Assembly: GCA_017412265.1 (NCBI GenBank)
Contig: JAFPYK010000099.1
Coordinates: forward strand, 1 to 7,677
Direction of reading: 5' to 3'
DNA: 7,677 nucleotides
Source of the DNA: Lachnospiraceae bacterium
GTDB lineage: Bacteria; Bacillota; Clostridia; Lachnospirales; Lachnospiraceae
The first letter of the stretch is position 1. Every line of letters begins with the position of its first letter. This document shows, piece by piece, positions 3,991 through 7,677 of the stretch. The notes below the pieces were generated by a model. That model searched no databases. It saw only the letters and a program-made list of their open reading frames with translations, and was not told the DNA's origin. The position numbers and the translations under genes were made by a program.

Positions 3991-5928
3991 ATGAATTACG
4001 AACAGATGTCTCTGGCGGAGCTGCGGGAAGCGGCCAAGGAGCGCGGTATGAAGGGTGTGTCCGCGCTGCGCAAGCATGATCTGATGGAGGCGATCAAGGC
4101 ATATGACGCGAGGAAGACGCTGACGGAGCCGGAGGAGAAGAAGGAAGCTCCTTCGGATGTGCCGGTGCCGATCTCTGCGGTGGAGACGGCTCCGATCATC
4201 GGCCAGGAGCCGAGGATCTACCGGAGGCCGATTCAGTCGCCGGAGGGGCGGACTCCTCTGCAGCAGCAAAGTGCGGGCCAGAGGCCTGTGATCCGGCGCG
4301 CGCCCCGCACGGCCGGAGGGGATGAAGTGAGAGAGCGTACGCCTTACCGGCCTTCGGAAGGCCAGGCGGCCCGCCCGGTTCGCAGGACCGGCACCGGAGC
4401 GCCCGTCGCCCGTGAGGGAGTCCGGGACGATGCACCGGTCAGGGAAGGCGGCATCCGGCGCGTGGTGAGGCCTGTGCCGAGCGCCCCTGTCCGCAGCGAG
4501 AGGAGCGATGCCGGCGGAGAGCGGCCGGGCGACCGCACGTACGGTGAGCGCACCTACGGCGAGCGTATCTACGGCCAGAGGACTGCGCGGCCCGAGCGGG
4601 CGGAGAGCCCGAGAGAGAACCGCGCGGAGCTTCGCAGTGAGGCCAGGACAGATGCCCGTGCGGACCAGCGCGGCGAGGGAAGGAATGACGCTCGTTCGGA
4701 TTACCGCGGCGAGCCCAGAAGCGATTACCGCCCGGTGCGCCAGGAGCGTTTCCGCCAGGAGGAGGAACTCCCGATGCCTGCGGAGATTGAGTCTCTCGAT
4801 TCCGGCGAGATGAAGGAGGGAATCCTGGAGGTGAATCCGGACGGCTTCGGCTTCCTGCGCTGCGACAATTACCTGCCCGGCGAGAATGACGTCTACGTCT
4901 CGCCCGCGCAGATCCGGCGGTTTAACCTGAAGACCGGTGATATCGTGCTGGGCAACACGCGGGTCAAGTCTGCGACGGAGAAGTTCAGCGCCCTCTTATA
5001 TATCCAGAAGATCAACGGGATGGATCCCTCGGAGGCTGCCTCGCGCTGCAAGTTTGAGGAGATGACGCCGATCTTCCCGCAGGAGAGGATAAGGCTTGAG
5101 AAGCCCGGATGCCCGGTGTCCATGCGGATGATGGACCTGATCTCCCCGATCGGCAAGGGGCAGAGAGGCATGATCGTCGCACCGCCGAAGGTGGGCAAGA
5201 CGACGCTGCTGAAGCAGGTTGCGGCCTCGGTTGCGGCCAACCATCCGGAGATGCATCTGATTGTGCTGCTGATCGATGAGCGGCCTGAGGAGGTCACGGA
5301 CATCAAGGAGTCGATCGAGGGGCCGAATGCGGAGGTCATTTATTCGACATTTGACGAGCAGCCGGAGAATCACAAGAGGGTGACCGAGATGGTGCTGGAG
5401 CGCGCCAAGCGCCTGGTGGAGCACAAGCAGGACGTGATCATCCTGCTGGATTCCATCACGAGGCTTGCCAGGGCGTACAACCTCACGGTGACGCCGAGCG
5501 GACGGACGCTCTCGGGCGGCCTGGATCCCGCGGCGCTCTATATGCCGAAGAAGTTCTTCGGCGCGGCCCGCAACATGAGAGAGGGCGGAAGCCTGACCAT
5601 CCTCGCGACGGCCCTGGTGGACACCGGAAGCCGGATGGACGACATGGTCTTTGAGGAGTTCAAGGGGACCGGCAACATGGAGATCGTGCTGAACCGGAAT
5701 CTCTCCGAGCACCGGGTCTTCCCGGCGATCGACCTGTACAAGTCCGGGACGAGGAGAGAGGACCTGCTGCTGAGCCCGGAGGAGGCAGCATGCGCGGATA
5801 AGGTGCGGCGGATCCTCGCGGGAGGACGTCCGGACCAGGCGCTGGAGCACATCATCGATCTGTTCGAGCGGACCGCTTCCAATCAGGAATTTGTCGCGGC
5901 GGTGAGCCGGATCCGAATCTCGGATTAA
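3991..5928 (+). CDS. rho: Transcription termination factor Rho with large arginine-rich N-terminal insertion
   Basis: 645 residues from the ATG at 3991, chosen because AAGGAGG lies 7 bases upstream. Rho is the hexameric RNA-dependent ATPase that terminates transcription. Domains in order: Rho N-terminal helical domain (about 1-45, MSLAELREAAKERG...LMEAI); a low-complexity insertion (about 46-265); the cold-shock-like primary RNA-binding domain (about 272-345, with GFGFLR at 285-290 and DVYVSPAQIRRF at 300-311); and the RecA-type ATPase. The latter shows Walker A APPKVGKT (397-404), IDERPEEVTD (428-437, E430 the expected catalytic Glu), Walker B VIILLDS (482-488), a Q-loop region GRTLSGGLDP (504-513) and FFGAARNMREGG. 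Residues 85-256 contain 40 Arg and no Lys, with RTYGE repeats at 182-196. E. coli Rho is 419 residues and lacks such an insertion; insertions of this kind are known from Actinobacteria, Clostridia and Bacteroides and can be intrinsically disordered. All ATPase motifs are intact. No clear terminator follows. Confidence 0.97.
   Translation: MNYEQMSLAELREAAKERGMKGVSALRKHDLMEAIKAYDARKTLTEPEEKKEAPSDVPVPISAVETAPIIGQEPRIYRRPIQSPEGRTPLQQQSAGQRPVIRRAPRTAGGDEVRERTPYRPSEGQAARPVRRTGTGAPVAREGVRDDAPVREGGIRRVVRPVPSAPVRSERSDAGGERPGDRTYGERTYGERIYGQRTARPERAESPRENRAELRSEARTDARADQRGEGRNDARSDYRGEPRSDYRPVRQERFRQEEELPMPAEIESLDSGEMKEGILEVNPDGFGFLRCDNYLPGENDVYVSPAQIRRFNLKTGDIVLGNTRVKSATEKFSALLYIQKINGMDPSEAASRCKFEEMTPIFPQERIRLEKPGCPVSMRMMDLISPIGKGQRGMIVAPPKVGKTTLLKQVAASVAANHPEMHLIVLLIDERPEEVTDIKESIEGPNAEVIYSTFDEQPENHKRVTEMVLERAKRLVEHKQDVIILLDSITRLARAYNLTVTPSGRTLSGGLDPAALYMPKKFFGAARNMREGGSLTILATALVDTGSRMDDMVFEEFKGTGNMEIVLNRNLSEHRVFPAIDLYKSGTRREDLLLSPEEAACADKVRRILAGGRPDQALEHIIDLFERTASNQEFVAAVSRIRISD
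4534..4578 (+). repeat. Three tandem 15-bp units inside rho
   Basis: Three consecutive 15-base units at 4534-4548, 4549-4563 and 4564-4578 follow the pattern CGCACSTACGGYGAG and encode R-T-Y-G-E, R-T-Y-G-E and R-I-Y-G-Q. The first two differ only at two third-codon positions (g/c, t/c), the third by a few more. They lie in the low-complexity insertion of Rho, consistent with growth by in-frame tandem duplication. Confidence 0.8.
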
Positions 5929-5973
5929 GCGGGAAAACCCTTGAATTTCCCTCGATTTCACGAAAGAAAATGC

Positions 5974-6002
5974 TTGCATCTTAAAATTCATTATGATATA
6001 GT
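5974..6002 (+). promoter_or_regulatory. Promoter of rpmE (extended -10)
   Basis: TTGCAT (5974-5979) and TATAGT (5997-6002) are separated by 17 bases, and TGA directly before the -10 gives an extended -10 element. Predicted start is near 6009, leaving a leader of about 84 bases before rpmE. The region is sharply AT-rich against its GC-rich surroundings. Confidence 0.8.
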
Positions 6003-6029
6003 AATCATGTTGTCTCGTAGAAGAAGCAT

Positions 6030-6059
6030 AGTCATTACAGAATTCTATTGTAGATGACT
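6030..6059 (+). promoter_or_regulatory. Leader stem-loop of rpmE mRNA, possible L31 autoregulatory element
   Basis: AGTCATTACA (6030-6039) pairs with TGTA (6049-6052) and ATGACT (6054-6059), giving ten base pairs with one bulged G at 6053 and a 9-base loop that can be closed further by a G-U pair. It lies between the predicted transcription start and the rpmE ribosome binding site. A weaker alternative pairs TATTG (6046-6050) with CAATA (6062-6066). Leader structures bound by ribosomal proteins are common, and L31 leaders have been proposed in several bacterial groups; membership of a described L31 leader family is inference. Confidence 0.55.
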
Positions 6060-6092
6060 TTCAATAATATAGTGTTTAAAGAGGTGAATATC

Positions 6093-6296
6093 ATGAGAGA
6101 AGGAATCCATCCGAAGTATCAGCAGGCGAAGGTTACCTGTAACTGCGGCAATGAGTTTATGACAGGATCCACCAAGAAGGAGATCCACGTGGAAGTCTGC
6201 TCCAAGTGCCATCCGTTCTACACCGGACAGCAGAAGGCAGTATCCGCACGCGGTGCTATCGATAAGTTCAACCGTAAGTACGGCTTTACAAAGTAA
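6093..6296 (+). CDS. rpmE: 50S ribosomal protein L31, zinc-binding type
   Basis: 67 residues, normal for the zinc-containing (C+) form of L31, a protein of the large subunit that bridges to the small subunit. Cysteines C16 and C18 (TCNCGNEF) and C36 and C39 (VCSKCHPFYTG) form the zinc site, and the N-terminus MREGIHPKY and the C-terminal NRKYGF are family signatures. The start at 6093 is fixed by AAAGAGGTGA (6078-6087), 8 bases downstream of GAGG, and by homology; a longer in-frame ATG at 6054 falls inside the leader stem-loop and is not used on this reading. The gene has its own promoter, a leader hairpin and an intrinsic terminator, so it can be expressed independently of rho. The presence of the C+ form implies that a zinc-free paralogue, if any, lies elsewhere. 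Confidence 0.97.
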   Translation: MREGIHPKYQQAKVTCNCGNEFMTGSTKKEIHVEVCSKCHPFYTGQQKAVSARGAIDKFNRKYGFTK

Positions 6297-6313
6297 ATCG
6301 AAAGACAGGAATC

Positions 6314-6351
6314 AGGTTGAGGTTATCGTAATCTCAACCTTTTCTTTTTTT
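6314..6351 (+). terminator. Intrinsic terminator of rpmE
   Basis: A 12-bp stem with a single G-U pair is formed by AGGTTGAGGTTA (6314-6325) and TAATCTCAACCT (6329-6340) around a TCG loop, followed directly by TTTCTTTTTTT. It starts 18 bases after the rpmE stop and separates rpmE from the next gene, which therefore relies on read-through or on a promoter I could not identify in the 35 bases that remain. Confidence 0.92.
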
Positions 6352-6386
6352 CGGATTTGATTCTGTATGGATTGGAGGAATGGTTG

Positions 6387-7677
6387 ATGAAAGCATCCGG
6401 AATCGGCGGCCAGGCCGTCATTGAAGGTGTTATGATGAAAAACGGGAACGCGTACGCGGTTTCGGTGCGCACGCCGGGCGGTCAGATCGAGACGATGACC
6501 GATGAGTTCTACGGGATCCGCGATAAGGTCGGTCTCTTCCGCATACCTATTCTTCGGGGAATCGCGGCCTTCGGGGAGAGCCTGGTGCTGGGCCTGAAGA
6601 CACTGACGTATTCGTCTTCGTTTTTTGAGGATGAGGATGAGGAGGATGAGAGCAGGCTGGAGGCCGCTCTTCAGGAGAAGTTCGGGAATAAGAGCGAGAA
6701 GGTGATGATGGGCGGCACGGTGGTTCTGTCGATCCTGCTGGCCATTGTGATCTTCATGCTGCTTCCGTTTTTCCTTTCGTCTCTTCTGAGCAAAGTGATC
6801 GCGAACCAGACGCTCCTGATTGTGATCGAGGGCGTGATCCGCGTGCTGATTTTCGTGCTTTATGTATTGATGATTTCCCGCATGGAGGAGATCCGCCGCG
6901 TGTTCATGTACCACGGGGCGGAGCATAAGTCCATCAACTGCGTGGAGAAGGGCCTTCCGCTCACGGTGGAGAATGTGCGCCGGCAGAGCAGGGAACACCG
7001 CCGCTGCGGCACGAGCTTCCTGCTCTATGTGATGCTGATCAGCATCCTGCTCTTTATGTTTATCCGTGTGGAGTCGCCCTGGCTGCGGATCCTGTACCGG
7101 CTGCTTCTGATCCCGGTGATTGCCGGTGTCTCTTATGAGGTGATCCAGTTGGCGGGCCGTTCGGACTCGGTGATCATGCGCATCATCAGCAAGCCCGGGC
7201 TGTGGCTTCAGGGCCTGACGACCAGAGAGCCGGACGATGAGATGATCGAGGTCGCGATAGCTTCCGTGGAAGCGGTCTTTGACTGGAGAGAGTTCATCCG
7301 CGGCGTTTCGGAGGATGAGAAGCTGGCGGAGCGCAGAGCCCGCAGGGAGAACCGCAGAAGCGAGCGCCGGGATGCGCAGGAGAAGCGTATGGAGAAGACC
7401 TGGAGGGAGCTCCGGGAGGAGGAAGAGGCCCGCAAGGCGGATGCTTCGCAGGCGTATGATTCCTTCGAGGAGGAAGAGGAGGAGGAAGACCTCTTCGTTG
7501 CCCGCAGGCGCAGGAGAGAGAGCGAGTTCGCGGCGCGTGAGACGGCTCGCAGAGAGAGCCGCAGAACAGAGCGCACGGAGGAGCATGAGGCGCCCAGACG
7601 GCCGTCGGTGAGCACTCCGGCATTTGACGAGGATGAGGAAGACGATATCGAGAGCATCCTCGAGCAGTATTCTTCCC
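6387..7677 (+). CDS. DUF1385 (YqhQ-like) membrane protein, C-terminus cut by window edge
   Basis: At least 430 residues are encoded, open to the last base with no stop. The start at ATG 6387 has GGAGG (6374-6378) 8 bases upstream. Family signatures: GGQAVIEGVMM (7-17), the very conserved YHGAEHKSINC (175-185) and RRCGTSF (205-211). Four hydrophobic segments are visible at about 109-134, 143-164, 210-228 and 235-256, so this is an integral membrane protein. An acidic stretch follows SSSFF near residue 80, as is common in the family. B. subtilis YqhQ is about 318 residues; the core here ends near AIASVEAVFDW (290-300), and what follows (309 onward) is a long Arg/Glu-rich tail with EEEEEEED at 361-368. 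In many Clostridia the gene sits between rpmE and prmC/prfA, fitting its place here. Function is not established to my knowledge. Product family is confident; the tail is unusual. Confidence 0.9.
   Translation, partial: MKASGIGGQAVIEGVMMKNGNAYAVSVRTPGGQIETMTDEFYGIRDKVGLFRIPILRGIAAFGESLVLGLKTLTYSSSFFEDEDEEDESRLEAALQEKFGNKSEKVMMGGTVVLSILLAIVIFMLLPFFLSSLLSKVIANQTLLIVIEGVIRVLIFVLYVLMISRMEEIRRVFMYHGAEHKSINCVEKGLPLTVENVRRQSREHRRCGTSFLLYVMLISILLFMFIRVESPWLRILYRLLLIPVIAGVSYEVIQLAGRSDSVIMRIISKPGLWLQGLTTREPDDEMIEVAIASVEAVFDWREFIRGVSEDEKLAERRARRENRRSERRDAQEKRMEKTWRELREEEEARKADASQAYDSFEEEEEEEDLFVARRRRRESEFAARETARRESRRTERTEEHEAPRRPSVSTPAFDEDEEDDIESILEQYSS

Noticed and set aside
3882..4079. 65-codon plus-strand frame overlapping the start of rho
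   Set aside because: It has no good ribosome binding site, overlaps the rho N-terminal domain in another frame, and resembles no known leader peptide.
5931..5951. GGGAAA / TTTCCC inverted repeat as a rho terminator
   Set aside because: The 6-bp stem has a 9-base loop and no T-run after it, so it does not qualify as an intrinsic terminator.
4996..5991. 331-codon minus-strand frame opposite rho
   Set aside because: It lies across the conserved ATPase domain of Rho and has no recognisable motifs; it is a codon-bias shadow.
6054..6092. 13-codon N-terminal extension of L31 from ATG 6054
   Set aside because: L31 begins MREGIHP or similar, the ATG at 6093 has a proper ribosome binding site, and ATG 6054 is inside a leader stem.
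6312..7586. 424-codon open frame on the minus strand opposite the DUF1385 gene
   Set aside because: It is antisense to a gene with clear family motifs and its own ribosome binding site, its composition (His, Gln, Arg, Leu-rich) is typical of the antisense of a GC-rich charged-tail gene, and it runs through the rpmE terminator.

Overview
This window looks like a chromosomal housekeeping segment from a GC-rich member of the Clostridia, most likely a Lachnospiraceae-type anaerobe (Bacillota). The evidence is the order rho, rpmE, DUF1385 membrane protein, a DUF4364 winged-helix protein that is essentially a clostridial family, strong AGGAGG-type ribosome binding sites, SigA-type promoters and a tRNA-Glu gene without an encoded CCA. 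The family-level placement is inference; the phylum/class placement is firmer. Nothing indicates a phage, insertion sequence, CRISPR array or defence system.

Layout. Positions 25-1803 carry two tandem class II aldolase genes, 3 bases apart and about 77% identical at protein level by my residue-by-residue count (226 of 295, no gaps). Both keep the metal-binding histidines but share several departures from the usual aldolase motifs. A strong promoter (1828-1856) then drives a tRNA-Glu(CUC) gene (1867-1938) that ends in a perfect intrinsic terminator. Converging on it from the minus strand is a two-gene operon: a TIGR01212/YhcC-type radical SAM protein (3567-2608) followed 3 bases later by a DUF4364 protein (2604-2074). 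The operon has its own promoter at 3606-3634 and terminator at 2017-2058.

A gene-free stretch (3568-3990) separates this operon from rho and probably holds the rho 5' leader, with several short inverted repeats, three of which compete for the same bases next to the rho ribosome binding site. rho (3991-5928) encodes a 645-residue factor with a large arginine-rich, lysine-free insertion between its two N-terminal domains. rpmE (6093-6296, zinc-type L31) follows with its own extended -10 promoter, a stable leader stem-loop and a strong terminator. The last gene (6387 to beyond the window edge) encodes a DUF1385/YqhQ-like membrane protein with an unusually long, highly charged C-terminal tail; it has no stop codon inside the window.

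How the parts relate. The right half is an information-processing neighbourhood (transcription termination, ribosomal protein L31, and in many relatives prmC/prfA just downstream). The left half is sugar-phosphate metabolism plus a tRNA. I see no convincing new multi-gene system. The points most worth a second look are the aldolase pair with altered phosphate-site residues, the disordered insertion in Rho, the rpmE leader, the competing helices before rho, and the charged tail of the DUF1385 protein.
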